From: Mycobacterium sp. JS623
GTDB lineage: Bacteria; Actinomycetota; Actinomycetes; Mycobacteriales; Mycobacteriaceae
NCBI RefSeq assembly: GCF_000328565.1
Contig: NC_019958.1
Location: 124,001-188,000, forward strand
DNA length: 64,000 nucleotides
Reading direction: 5' to 3'
A model generated the notes under the pieces. That model made no database searches, was not told where the DNA came from, and was given only the letters and a program-made list of their open reading frames with translations. Below, piece by piece: positions 18,702-27,437 of the stretch (its first letter is position 1; each line of letters starts with the position of its first letter). The translations under genes were made by a program, and so were the position numbers.

Positions 18702-20563
18702 GTGTGTTCTCCCCCTGGGTTGTCGGCGCCGGTGTGCGGTGTGGTCGGTGGTGTCGGGCTGTGCCGGCCCAGGAGCGGATCGATCTTGTCGCGCAGCGCC
18801 AGGGCGACGTCTTCGGGCATGAGGGAGAAGAATTCCTCGTCGGATAGTGCTTGCATGTTGCTCGCGCCGACTCGGGTGCTGCGGTACTCCTCGGCGGCTT
18901 CGAGGACGTTGCGCACGAAGCGGCCATTGCCGGCGACGTCGATCAGACGCCGGCCGGCGTGGTCCTGCACGAGCAGTAGCGAGCGTGTCTCTTCGACGAT
19001 GAGGTCCCGCGATGCCGGGGGCAGTATCGAATTGCGTTGTTGGGCCAGCACATCGGCGATCGCACCGATCTCGTCGGGGCTGTAGGAGGAGAAGTTGATC
19101 CGGCGGGCGATACGTCCGCTGAGGCCGTCGTTGGCGTCGAGGAGGCGTTGGATGTCCTCGGGGTAGCCGGCGACGATGACGACGAGCCGGTCTCGTTCGT
19201 TTTCCATCCGCGCGAGGATGGTGTCGATGGCGATCTTGCCGAAGTCGTTCTTGGTCTCGGCCACGACCAGCGTGTAGGCCTCGTCGATGAACAGCACGCC
19301 GTCGAGGGCGCTGTCGATGACGGCGTTGGTCTTTGCTTCCGTCTCACCGATGTGCTGCCCGACCAGCTCGGCGCGGCGCACCTCTTTGAGGTTGTTGGTC
19401 TTGATCATCCCCAGCCCGCACAACATCTTGGCCACGACGCGGGCGACGGTCGTCTTGCCGGTTCCTGGCGGCCCGGTGAACGCCATGTGCAGTGACTTCG
19501 CTTGGGTTCCGCGGCCGCGGCGTTGGGCTTCGACAGCGTAGGCGACGTCGCTCTTGAACCGGCGGACCTGCTCCTTGACGTCGGTCATGCCTATCTGGCG
19601 GCTGAGTTCTGCGTCGGCTTCGGCGAGCAGGGTGTTTTGGGTTTCTGCCCGTTGGGCCTCACGGACCTCGCTGAGGTCGGTTTCCGTGCTGGGATCCCAG
19701 TACGATCCGCGTTGCCGAATGAGTTCTGCGGTGGTCTGTTTCAGGGTGATCGTCGGATTTGCCAGCGCGGCGTCCAGTTTGTCGGTGCGCGCATAGGCCA
19801 TTCCGCTGTTCCAGAGGATCGCCGCGGCGTCCTCGTCGCCTTTGGCGCGGGCGATCAGGCCGAGGTAGTAGCACGATTCGGCGCCGACGTTGATGTAGTG
19901 CGCGAGCTCGGCCTTCTTGAGGCGTTCCTCGGCGACGATGAAGTTACCCAGGTGGGCGTAGGCGATGCCGCTGTACAGGTAGGCCGCGGACTGCAGGAGG
20001 GTGTCGGTCTCGCCGGCGTCGCGCTCATAGGCATCGAACTTGTGGGGCGAGAGGACGTCTTGGGTGAGGTCGATGACGTCTTGCCAGCGTTCGGCGCGGA
20101 AATGGATGTAGGCCTTCATCAGGGTCACGGGGGGCAGCGGTGACGGGGCGGCGTCGAGGACGTCGTAGGCGTCGGCGAAGCGGGACTGCCCGGCCAGGAT
20201 AGCTGCGTAGCCGAGGTGGGCGATGGTGCGGGTGCGCAGGGTGTAGGTCAGCTCGAGTTCTGGGATGAGGCTGACCTTGGTATAGAGGACGTCCTCACGA
20301 AGCCGCTGGCCGTTCTCGATCACCTGGCCGAGCAGCTTTCCCCAGGTGGGCAGCGTTCGATAGATGTTCTCCACGACCGTGGGTGCCGCGGAGCGATCCC
20401 CGTCGAGGATGGCCAGGGCGCGGTAGAGGTCGCACTGATCGGGGTCGAGCTGCTGGATGCACCACTGGAAGTGTTCGCGCGCTGAGGCGGCGTTCTTGTG
20501 GACGATCCCGGCGGTCAGACCGGTGCTGAAGTAGGTGACGAGGTCGTTGGTGCTTTGGGTCAT
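18686..20563 (-). CDS. eccA: ESX type VII secretion cytosolic AAA+ ATPase EccA
   Basis: A 625-residue EccA. Residues 1-~290 are helical, TPR-like repeats. Residues ~320-600 form a CbxX/CfqX-type AAA+ domain with Walker A GPPGTGKTTVARV near residue 362, Walker B GVLFIDEAYTL and an arginine-rich sensor region, GLSGRIARRINF. EccA proteins assist export of PE/PPE or Esp substrates by acting on substrate-chaperone complexes. No pe, ppe or espG gene is visible in this window, so its clients are unclear. ATG 20563 is preceded by a 64-base gap after the upstream membrane-protein gene; the end overlaps eccB. Confidence 0.92.
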   Translation of the reverse strand: MTQSTNDLVTYFSTGLTAGIVHKNAASAREHFQWCIQQLDPDQCDLYRALAILDGDRSAAPTVVENIYRTLPTWGKLLGQVIENGQRLREDVLYTKVSLIPELELTYTLRTRTIAHLGYAAILAGQSRFADAYDVLDAAPSPLPPVTLMKAYIHFRAERWQDVIDLTQDVLSPHKFDAYERDAGETDTLLQSAAYLYSGIAYAHLGNFIVAEERLKKAELAHYINVGAESCYYLGLIARAKGDEDAAAILWNSGMAYARTDKLDAALANPTITLKQTTAELIRQRGSYWDPSTETDLSEVREAQRAETQNTLLAEADAELSRQIGMTDVKEQVRRFKSDVAYAVEAQRRGRGTQAKSLHMAFTGPPGTGKTTVARVVAKMLCGLGMIKTNNLKEVRRAELVGQHIGETEAKTNAVIDSALDGVLFIDEAYTLVVAETKNDFGKIAIDTILARMENERDRLVVIVAGYPEDIQRLLDANDGLSGRIARRINFSSYSPDEIGAIADVLAQQRNSILPPASRDLIVEETRSLLLVQDHAGRRLIDVAGNGRFVRNVLEAAEEYRSTRVGASNMQALSDEEFFSLMPEDVALALRDKIDPLLGRHSPTPPTTPHTGADNPGGEHTWHGN

Positions 20564-20627
20564 GGTGTGGTCCCCAGGGGTGAGGCGGTCGAGGAAGGCC
20601 GCGGTGTGATGATCATGGTTGCGGCGT

Positions 20628-21896
20628 TCAGGCTGTGCCGCCAGCGGGGCGGCCGATGATGCTGAGGTGGCCGACGGCGAACGATCCGTCGACTTGCCCC
20701 GCGTCGGGGCCGCCCAGGATGCCGGGCAGCGAGCCGCCCTGGTTGGGGACCGCTGGTGGGCGCTCTGTCTTCTGGATTGTCGCGGTGATGATCTGGGTGG
20801 CGATGTTGGGAATGGTGAGGGTGGCGCCGCCGCGGGTCGGGTTGATCTTCTGCACTATCTGCGTCCCTCCGATGCGCCACAGGATCTGGGTGACCAAGCG
20901 GTGTTCGTTCCAGTGGTCTTCGCCGTTGGGTTCGACGTAGTCGAAACCGGGCACGATGGTGATCGCCGAGACGACCACGGGTTCTTTGAATTCGATCGTC
21001 AATACGCCGTTGTCGACGCCGTATATGCGGGTGCAGATCCAGGCCTGCGACTTGTCTGATCCGAAGATCAGTCCCGGGTTGTCGGAACTGCCGGCGGGGC
21101 AATCGGCGGTCACGTTCTGCGGCAACAGTGGGGTGTCGGCGGGGGCTGTGGTCGGCGGGGGCGGCGCTTCGGCCGTCAGCGGTGGTGCGTCGAGCGGGGC
21201 GGAGTCGTGGCCGCCGCCGATGACGAGCGCGCCGGCCAGCGCTGTCACCAGGACCGCGGCGACCGGTGCGGCGATGCGGGCCCACCCCGGCAACGAACCC
21301 CACATTGTTGCCAGTGAGCGGCCGCGCTGGCGGGCGGGTTGGACGTCCCACGGAGCGGTCGCGGGGATGGGTTCCCCCAACGGGGCGGTGGGCGTCGGCG
21401 GGGTTGGCAGTGGGTCGTTGACGGGGGCGATATCGGCGACATCGTCGGGCACGGTGAGTTCGTCGGGCTGCGGTGGGTGCCACAACGCGTACCGGTCCTC
21501 GTCGACTGTTGCGGGTACGCCGGCGCCATCGTCGTCGGGCAGCCATACCGGCGGGTCGGGGAAGGCTGGAGTGACTTTGCCGCCGCCTCCCTCGGCGCCG
21601 CCCACGGGTGTCCACGGCGCCGCGACACTGGCCTGCGGGCTCGGCTCGGTCTGGGCTGGGCGCGGATCGTCGCGTGCCCAGTCCTCCAGCTCGGGTGCAG
21701 GTCGTTCGATCGGTGGCGGCGGTGGGGGCGCCGGGGCGGGCAGAACCTCGTTGAGCAGCGAGTTCATGGCTGCGTACTCGTCCTCAGGTGACAGGGTTCG
21801 GTCGGTGAGGAACTGATCGACCTGCGAATGGATGCGCTTGGCGTGCGCGGTTGTGATGTCTGCCGGGTCAAGCGGTAGGTCCCCCTTTTGTGCCAC
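20628..21896 (-). CDS. Membrane-anchored protein with a discoidin-like extracellular domain
   Basis: A 422-residue protein from GTG 21896 with a GGAG site. It has a ~190-residue Pro-rich cytoplasmic part, one membrane helix near residues 205-228 (APVAAVLVTALAGALVIGG), a Pro/Thr-rich linker, and a C-terminal beta domain with ICTRIYGVDNGVLTIEF, VSAITIVPGFD and a closing LSIIG strand. That pattern (a Trp/Cys strand, then an ITIV strand and a loop rich in Asp, Asn and Trp) is like the discoidin/F5-F8 type-C sugar-binding folds seen in actinobacterial envelope proteins. It is first in the eccA-eccB-eccC run, so it may be an ESX accessory or a cell-wall anchor. The fold assignment is an inference. 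Confidence 0.65.
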   Translation of the reverse strand: MAQKGDLPLDPADITTAHAKRIHSQVDQFLTDRTLSPEDEYAAMNSLLNEVLPAPAPPPPPPIERPAPELEDWARDDPRPAQTEPSPQASVAAPWTPVGGAEGGGGKVTPAFPDPPVWLPDDDGAGVPATVDEDRYALWHPPQPDELTVPDDVADIAPVNDPLPTPPTPTAPLGEPIPATAPWDVQPARQRGRSLATMWGSLPGWARIAAPVAAVLVTALAGALVIGGGHDSAPLDAPPLTAEAPPPPTTAPADTPLLPQNVTADCPAGSSDNPGLIFGSDKSQAWICTRIYGVDNGVLTIEFKEPVVVSAITIVPGFDYVEPNGEDHWNEHRLVTQILWRIGGTQIVQKINPTRGGATLTIPNIATQIITATIQKTERPPAVPNQGGSLPGILGGPDAGQVDGSFAVGHLSIIGRPAGGTA

Positions 21897-21922
21897 GTCC
21901 GCTCGCGCCTCCGGTCCGATGT

Positions 21923-21942
21923 TTCAACTTGACTTTATGATA
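21923..21942 (+). promoter_or_regulatory. Promoter-like element upstream of the TcpC-like gene
   Basis: Reads TTCAACTTGACTTTATGATA. Thirteen bases, CAACTTGACTTTA (21925-21937), are identical to an element upstream of the gene at 29915. TATGAT (21936-21941) is a good -10 box, ~40 bases before the preferred ATG at 21981. Confidence 0.5.
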
Positions 21943-21980
21943 GCGGCGAGTTGCCAACCGCCTGGAAAGACACCTTCATC

Positions 21981-22880
21981 ATGCCGTCACTGTCCGAAAT
22001 CCAGTTCACCCCGAGCGCGACACGGCGCCTTTTTTTCGCAACCGCCGCCGCCGCGTGGACAGCTCTTCTGGTCGTGATCGCCCTGATCGTCTGGCTCATT
22101 CGCATCGAGTCCGCACAGAAGCCAGTGGACGTCATGGGTGAGATCAACGCCTACGTCGGCGCGGAGTTCTTCGCCCGAAACTTCCTGCTGGTCTGGCTGG
22201 GGGGCAGCCCCCACGAGGCGGAAAAATTGGCGACGATGACGGCAATGCCCGGCCAACCTCAGCTCAATGCCGACCCGTTCACCGTGCTCGACATCAACGC
22301 GGTGCCACCGGTGACGCGCACGGCTGCCGGCAAGGAGACCGAATGGGGTTTGACTCTCGCCGCGACCCTGATCTCACCCGGATCAGGCACCAACGCGCGC
22401 AATTACTTTCGTGTCACCTTCGTGGAGGCCGGTGGAACGTACAAGGCGTTGATGTGGCCGCGGCCGGTCAACAACACTGCCCGGGCGGTGCAGATCAGTT
22501 CGTATTACACCAACGGCATCGCCGCCAACACTCCGTTGGGCACACAGGTTGGCGCATTCTTGACCGCGTTCTACACCGGTAACAACGCCGGTTCGCTGGG
22601 CAGCTACGTGTCCTCGGAATTCACCGACAGCGCCATCAAGGCCTCGCCGTACACGTCGGTGCAGATCACGTCGATCATGGCGGCCAAGGACTCCCCTGAC
22701 ACCGCTACGGCGCAGCCGGGCACCACGGTGCACGTGTTGGCGACGGCCAAGGCGGCAGTGAGCACGACGACGTTCAACACCATCGACGCCCCGCTGCGGC
22801 TGACGCTGAGCAACAACAAGCAGTGGCTGGTCGACGGGTTCGATGAGCCGGTTCATTTCGGGGACGTCAACTACAAGTAG
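21981..22880 (+). CDS. TcpC/VirB8-like conjugal transfer protein
   Basis: A ~299-residue protein with one N-terminal membrane helix (about residues 15-38, TAAAAWTALLVVIALIVWLI) and an extracytoplasmic domain made of two tandem alpha/beta halves, ending in a region like KAAVSTTTFNTIDAPLRLTL and QWLVDGFDEP. This matches TcpC-type proteins of Gram-positive conjugative elements, structural relatives of VirB8 with two NTF2-like domains, which are scaffold components of the mating channel. I chose ATG 21981 (MPSLSEIQFT), which has a GGAAAGA site 10 bases upstream; a TTG at 21951 in frame would add ten residues. It is transcribed alone, divergent from the eccA operon, and ends at a strong hairpin. 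Confidence 0.75.
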   Translation: MPSLSEIQFTPSATRRLFFATAAAAWTALLVVIALIVWLIRIESAQKPVDVMGEINAYVGAEFFARNFLLVWLGGSPHEAEKLATMTAMPGQPQLNADPFTVLDINAVPPVTRTAAGKETEWGLTLAATLISPGSGTNARNYFRVTFVEAGGTYKALMWPRPVNNTARAVQISSYYTNGIAANTPLGTQVGAFLTAFYTGNNAGSLGSYVSSEFTDSAIKASPYTSVQITSIMAAKDSPDTATAQPGTTVHVLATAKAAVSTTTFNTIDAPLRLTLSNNKQWLVDGFDEPVHFGDVNYK

Positions 22881-22894
22881 CGCACCGTCGTCTG

Positions 22895-22935
22895 CCAGGC
22901 GCCGAAAGGGCCGCGGGTAGGTCGGCGGCGCCTGG
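22895..22935. terminator. Hairpin between convergent genes
   Basis: Perfect 10-bp inverted repeat CCAGGCGCCG (22895-22904) and CGGCGCCTGG (22926-22935) with a 21-base loop, between the stop codons of two converging genes (22880 plus and 23020 minus). It probably serves as a bidirectional terminator or transcription barrier. Confidence 0.6.
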
Positions 22936-23019
22936 GGCTGGGCACCGAGCCACTTCGAGTGGGCGGGCGCCGGCTAAGGAGCCGGAGGGCACTCCCCCAG
23001 TTGGCTTGTGTCCGACCCC

Positions 23020-23841
23020 TTACGGGGTGGGTGTCGCCGGCGACGATCCAGTGGTGGTGGGCGTGCCCGCCGGCGGCGCTGGTGGTGCCGGGGCGGTCAG
23101 GGTCCAGCCTCCGGCCGCGGTGCGTGAGAGCAGCGCGCCGGGCCCGTGGTCGGCGCCGAGTTGGGTCGCGGCCGCCAGGACGTCAGGCGGTTGTGCTGCG
23201 GTCACGTCGACGTCGACGTCGTTGACCGAGTAGTGGCTGATGTCGGAGGCGTTGGTGATGGTCGCCGAATTGGCTCCGGCGGTGTAGCGGCTGCCGTCCA
23301 GGCGCGCGGCTGGCGTCGGCGCGAGCGCAGCCGTCCACTTCGCCGGCGGGTAGAACAGCTTGCCTTGCAGCAGATCACCGATGTTGACCCATCCCGGTGG
23401 GGGCGGTGGCGTACCGGCGACACCGAGGGCCGACCAGAAGTCGGTGTCTCCGCGGAGGTAGACCGTGCCCTGGTCGAGCAGGGCGTCGCCGCGGGTGCCC
23501 CCGGCGGTCACCACACCGGATCCGGCGGTGTTGTCGTCAAGGTAGGTCAGCTGTACGCCGAAGGTGTGCCCGTTGACGACGATCGTCCCGGACGCCTTGT
23601 GCGCACCGGAGCGCTGTCGAGCCAGCAGCGTGGTGATGCCGGCGATCTCCAGCTGGCTGAGAGGGTGCTCGGTGGGCAGGGTTGGCGGCGGAGGCGGAGG
23701 CGGTGGGTCAGTGCGGGTCAGGACCCAGGTCACGCCCGCCGTGGCGGCGACGAGGGCGACGAGCAAAATGGGAATGATGACCTTGCGCCACTGGAACGCC
23801 TTCGGGGCACGCCAGTTGGCGTTGCCTGCGGTGGTCATCAC
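23020..23841 (-). CDS. Membrane-anchored extracytoplasmic protein, LppX/LprG-like shape
   Basis: A 273-residue protein with a short cytoplasmic N-terminus, one membrane helix (residues ~20-40, VIIPILLVALVAATAGVTWVL), an octaproline-type linker, and a ~180-residue outer domain. The outer domain has beta-rich segments typical of mycobacterial lipid-binding lipoproteins (SGTIVVNGHTFGVQLTYLDD, TVYLRGDTDFWSALG), then a Pro/Thr tail. There is no lipobox cysteine, so it is tethered by the helix. Similarity to LppX/LprG is structural intuition only. GTG 23841 is followed directly by ATG 23838; either may start. It stands next to the transglycosylase and may have an envelope role in transfer. Confidence 0.6.
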   Translation of the reverse strand: MMTTAGNANWRAPKAFQWRKVIIPILLVALVAATAGVTWVLTRTDPPPPPPPPTLPTEHPLSQLEIAGITTLLARQRSGAHKASGTIVVNGHTFGVQLTYLDDNTAGSGVVTAGGTRGDALLDQGTVYLRGDTDFWSALGVAGTPPPPPGWVNIGDLLQGKLFYPPAKWTAALAPTPAARLDGSRYTAGANSATITNASDISHYSVNDVDVDVTAAQPPDVLAAATQLGADHGPGALLSRTAAGGWTLTAPAPPAPPAGTPTTTGSSPATPTP

Positions 23842-23861
23842 GGGGCCTTCACCGTCGTCGG

Positions 23862-23881
23862 GTACATAAACCGGAGTTTAC
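23862..23881 (-). promoter_or_regulatory. Promoter-like element upstream of the membrane-anchored protein gene
   Basis: Minus-strand reading GTAAACTCCGGTTTATGTAC. It shares GTAAACT-C-CG with the 3351-3370 element, and has a possible -10 (TATGTA) about 25 bases before the start. It is a weaker member of the AACTT-type set. Confidence 0.35.
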
Positions 23882-23951
23882 GGTTCAGGTAGGGGGTGAA
23901 GCGCGGCGACACCGGCTGAGAGGCCGGAATCAGGGGCTCGAGCGTGAGCGG

Positions 23952-24959
23952 TCAGTAGCCGCTATACCCGGCGGCGACCCGGCGGGCATGGAACTGCTGG
24001 AGGCCGGCTCCGTCGGCGCCGACCTTGTAGTGGCCCATCATGTAGGCAACGCCTGCTGACCCGCTGGCTACGGGGTCGAACATGTTCCTCGACGTGCCAG
24101 CGACGTGGTAGGCGGCGAAGGTGGACGGTTTCATCTGCGCAATTCCGCGGGTCGCCTCTGCGGGGGCGCCGTCGCTGCGGGCCGGACCGGGAATCTGGGC
24201 GTTGCTGTCGGTCCGGTTGACCGCGTCGGGGACGTAGCTGCTTTCCTTCCACCACTGGTTGAGCAGGATTTCACGCCAGCGCGCTCTCACCTCGGGGTTG
24301 GTGCTCACGCCGTTGTTGTCCAGCGACCGCTCGATGACCTCCATGACCTGCGGTCGGGTCAGCGTCAGCCCGGTTGGGTCGGTGATGATTTCGTTGTTGC
24401 GCAGCGGTTCCCGGCCACCTGGCGCGCGGGCAGCCGAGGTGCTACCAGAAAGCGATTCCGATCCCTCGGCGCCGGCGAGGAGCTTGGCGAGGGCAGCGGG
24501 GGCAACGTTGAACATTCCCGGTGCGGCCATGGGCATTTGGGGAGCCATGGCGGGCATCGGAGGTGGTGGTGCAGGCATCGGCGCGGGTGCGGGCATCATC
24601 GGTGTTGAGTTGGCGAACGGATTGGAGGAACCAGCGGGGCGGGACAGGGCATCCCGCAGGGCGGCCAGTCCCCCGGGTTCCGTTGCGCGGCTGGTGCGTT
24701 CGGCGCTTCCCTTATCAGTGTCATCGAGAGAGTTCGCCGCGCCCTTACCCTTGCTCAGTGACGTGTCGGCATCGTCGATGTTGCCCTTCGTCTTATCGTT
24801 GTGATCTTTCAGTGCTTGGGAGATCGCCGGATCCTCCAAGCCGTGCCCGCTAGGGTCGGGCACACCGCCGCGGTGGTCCCGTAGCGCCGCCTGCGACTGA
24901 CTGTAGGTCTGCTCGGCCGTGGGTTGATCGACGGCGATCTGATTGGGTTCCGGTGCCAT
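23952..24959 (-). CDS. Lytic transglycosylase (SLT-type) of the transfer system
   Basis: A 335-residue protein. The N-terminal ~190 residues are low complexity, with charged and then Pro/Met/Ala-rich parts. The C-terminal ~130 residues form a soluble-lytic-transglycosylase-like domain. The likely catalytic glutamate is in WWKESSYVPDAV, followed by the family signature RGIAQMKPSTFAAY and an end resembling YMMGHYKVGADG. Such enzymes (VirB1-like) cut peptidoglycan strands so that a type IV channel can pass. No signal peptide or membrane helix is visible, so it may be exported by the T4SS or T7SS itself. It lies 39 bases after the large secreted-type protein gene. Confidence 0.8.
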   Translation of the reverse strand: MAPEPNQIAVDQPTAEQTYSQSQAALRDHRGGVPDPSGHGLEDPAISQALKDHNDKTKGNIDDADTSLSKGKGAANSLDDTDKGSAERTSRATEPGGLAALRDALSRPAGSSNPFANSTPMMPAPAPMPAPPPPMPAMAPQMPMAAPGMFNVAPAALAKLLAGAEGSESLSGSTSAARAPGGREPLRNNEIITDPTGLTLTRPQVMEVIERSLDNNGVSTNPEVRARWREILLNQWWKESSYVPDAVNRTDSNAQIPGPARSDGAPAEATRGIAQMKPSTFAAYHVAGTSRNMFDPVASGSAGVAYMMGHYKVGADGAGLQQFHARRVAAGYSGY

Positions 24960-24998
24960 GGTTGAGGATGCCTGCCAGGTCCAATATTGCTGCGCTGG

Positions 24999-27416
24999 TT
25001 AGTTATTCGGCGGGACGGTGCGCGGGTTGAGCCCTTGCACGCCCGTGCTCTGCCCTGGGATTACACCAGGATCGGTGGCCCCTGTGGTCGGCGGCAATTG
25101 CGTGGGCGGCGCCGCGGGCGGCGCGACGGGCGGTGCCGGTGGGGGTGCTGCGCCGGTGTCGGCCACGGGTTGCGCCACTGGCGTCGCCGGGGCGCCGTCG
25201 TCGGCGAGGCGGAAGAAACCCTGGTGGGGTCCGTCGAACTGCGCGATGTCCGACAGAGGAACCACCTTGCCGGCCTCGTTGATCGCCATCGCCTGGTTGT
25301 CGACGACCCCGAGAAAAACCCCGTTGTGGTTGTTGGTTCCCATGACGACGTCACCTGGCTTGAGCTGGTTGACCGGCACGTTCTGGCCGATGTCCTGTCC
25401 GGGGGGCGGCATCTTGAACCCAGCCTCTTCGGCGGCCTGGTAGATGCTCTTGTGCCCTGGCCCGTCGGTGCCCGTGAGCCCGTGAGCGAGGTTTGCGAGC
25501 TTGGGATTATCGAACGTCCACTTACGGCCGCCGATCTCGGTGGTATTCGACGCAGGGTTCACCGGCGGTGCGCCCTGCGGCCCGTTGTCGCCGTGCCCGG
25601 CGGGCGTCGCCTTGACCGCGGCGGGCCCGGTCACCGCGGGGGCGACCGGAGGCGTGTGATCGCCGGGACCGTTGTCTCCGGGGGCCTTCTTGGCGTCGTC
25701 GCCGTCCTTGTTCTTGAGGCGGTCGTCGAGAGCTTTCTGCAGCGACGCCTTGTCGATGGGCTTGTCGGCCAAGTCCATCGGTTTCGGTCCGCCGGCACCG
25801 AGGCCGGGGATCTGCGGCATGCCGCCCATACCCGGCACCTGTGGCATCCCACCCATGCCGGGCATGGGCATACCACCGGCAGGCATGTTGTTGCGCAGCA
25901 GCGATGCCAAGTCTTTAGCCGGGTTGTCGGCCGCCTTGGGCTCAGAGGCCGCGGGTCCACCGAAAGCGGCCGGAGGAGTCGCCGGCAGCGGCGTCACCGG
26001 CGCAGGCTCGGCCGGGGCCTCGGACTGCGGTGTGCCACCGGTGCCGCCTGACGGGTCGGCGGTCGACCGATTGGGCTTTACCGCGAAGTTGTCCGCGGCC
26101 GCGGTGAGCGACTGCGCGATGCGCTGCATGTCGTCGACGGCGGTCTTGAGTTCACCCGTCGAATCCGACATGTGGGCTTCGTTGACGTGGTTGGCCCTAA
26201 ACGGGATCAACCCCGACGTCGAGTTGTTGATCTCCTGACGGTTCTTGAGGTTGACCCCGCGGAACGCCTGGTAGGCGTTGTTGGCGCTGTTGGCGCCAGC
26301 CATCAGTTGCGAGGCGATGGTCGGCAGCATCGTCGACTGGAAGTCCCCGAGCGCCTCGACGCCGGGCTTGGTGTTCGCCCAGCTCTGCACGACGTAAGGC
26401 TCGTTAGTCTGAGACTGGTAGATCGAGGTCACCGAGTCGACGAGGTGGGTCAGTTTCGCGTTGAGCGCGTTGACCTTGTTCGCGACGTCGGCGAAGTTGC
26501 TCGTCGTCTCGATGTTGGGTGCGCTGGTGGGCCAGACGTCGTCAGGGTGGTAGCGGAAAGCCGCGTCGTTGGTGCGGCTCATCCCCTGGTCTTTGCCCTC
26601 GATGATGCCGTCGCGGTTGCCGTCGTTGGTCAAGGGTAGGAAGTGGGTGCGCGGCGGGGACGGCGGCGCGTCGATCGCCGGCGCCTCGCTGCCCCCACCG
26701 AAGACCGACGCGATGAGGTTGTTGAACGCCTTGCGCCCGTCGGTGTCGACCATCCACAGCACGACGGTGAGCGCCGTGCCGAGACCGGGCACCGATAGTG
26801 CGCCCAGCCGTAGAAGCGACATCGCGGCCAGTCTGCCGCCCAGAGCAGCTCCGCGCTGCGCCGCGAGCACGGCACCTTCTCGCGCCGCGGCGCCGGCGCC
26901 GCGCTCAGCGAAGGCCCGAGCCATCGACCGTTGTGCGGCCTTGGCCGCATCGGCCCCGGCGTCCTTGGCTGCCTGCCGGCCCGCGGTGGCGGTGGCGTCC
27001 GATGCCGCGGTGGCCACCGAACCTGCTGGCTTGGGTACCGCGGCGGGGTCGACGGTGGGCTTCGGCGCGCTTGCCGGGGTCTTGACCTCTGCGGTCTTGC
27101 CGTCCATCGGACTGGGGGCCGAGTCATTCAGTGAGGTCTGCGGAGCGTCCTGCGCCGGCGGTACAGCTACGTCAGGTGCGGCTTCCGGGGTGCGCCCGGC
27201 GAACCGGTTCAGCGTGTCGTTGACGCGGTCGTTTCCCACGACTCGGTTCAAGGCGAAGGCCGCGCCGAACGCGCCCGCGGGATCGAGGCCGGCACGAAGA
27301 ACGTCACTGAGTACGTCGGACTGGCCACCGGAAACGGGTGGCAACGAGATGAGGTCGGGGGCGAGCATCGGCGATGCGCCTGACCCATTGCCGGGTGTCG
27401 GTGTCGGTGTCGTCAC
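24999..27416 (-). CDS. Large Esp-like candidate secreted protein
   Basis: An 805-residue protein from GTG 27416 with an AGGGGGA site. Parts seen: a low-complexity Ala/Pro N-terminus; a hydrophobic region around residues 205-235 (LGALSVPGLGTALTVVLWMV); a helical WXG-like stretch around 295-450 (FADVANKVNALNAKLTHLVD, later MQRIAQSLTAAADNF); a Pro/Gly/Met-rich linker; and a compact C-terminal domain with QLKPGDVVMGTNNHNGVFLG. The last part resembles the beta-barrel core of NlpC/P60-like or EspA/EspE-tail domains, but the catalytic cysteine is absent. The layout suggests an ESX substrate or a surface-exposed mating factor. Family uncertain. Confidence 0.6.
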   Translation of the reverse strand: MTTPTPTPGNGSGASPMLAPDLISLPPVSGGQSDVLSDVLRAGLDPAGAFGAAFALNRVVGNDRVNDTLNRFAGRTPEAAPDVAVPPAQDAPQTSLNDSAPSPMDGKTAEVKTPASAPKPTVDPAAVPKPAGSVATAASDATATAGRQAAKDAGADAAKAAQRSMARAFAERGAGAAAREGAVLAAQRGAALGGRLAAMSLLRLGALSVPGLGTALTVVLWMVDTDGRKAFNNLIASVFGGGSEAPAIDAPPSPPRTHFLPLTNDGNRDGIIEGKDQGMSRTNDAAFRYHPDDVWPTSAPNIETTSNFADVANKVNALNAKLTHLVDSVTSIYQSQTNEPYVVQSWANTKPGVEALGDFQSTMLPTIASQLMAGANSANNAYQAFRGVNLKNRQEINNSTSGLIPFRANHVNEAHMSDSTGELKTAVDDMQRIAQSLTAAADNFAVKPNRSTADPSGGTGGTPQSEAPAEPAPVTPLPATPPAAFGGPAASEPKAADNPAKDLASLLRNNMPAGGMPMPGMGGMPQVPGMGGMPQIPGLGAGGPKPMDLADKPIDKASLQKALDDRLKNKDGDDAKKAPGDNGPGDHTPPVAPAVTGPAAVKATPAGHGDNGPQGAPPVNPASNTTEIGGRKWTFDNPKLANLAHGLTGTDGPGHKSIYQAAEEAGFKMPPPGQDIGQNVPVNQLKPGDVVMGTNNHNGVFLGVVDNQAMAINEAGKVVPLSDIAQFDGPHQGFFRLADDGAPATPVAQPVADTGAAPPPAPPVAPPAAPPTQLPPTTGATDPGVIPGQSTGVQGLNPRTVPPNN

Positions 27417-27437
27417 GGTTGGCTCATTTCCCCCTCG

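Noticed and set aside
24999..27416. NlpC/P60 peptidase call for the C-terminal domain of the large Esp-like protein
   Set aside because: The KPGDVV strand fits, but no Cys and His in catalytic positions could be found, so an enzymatic role is not supported.
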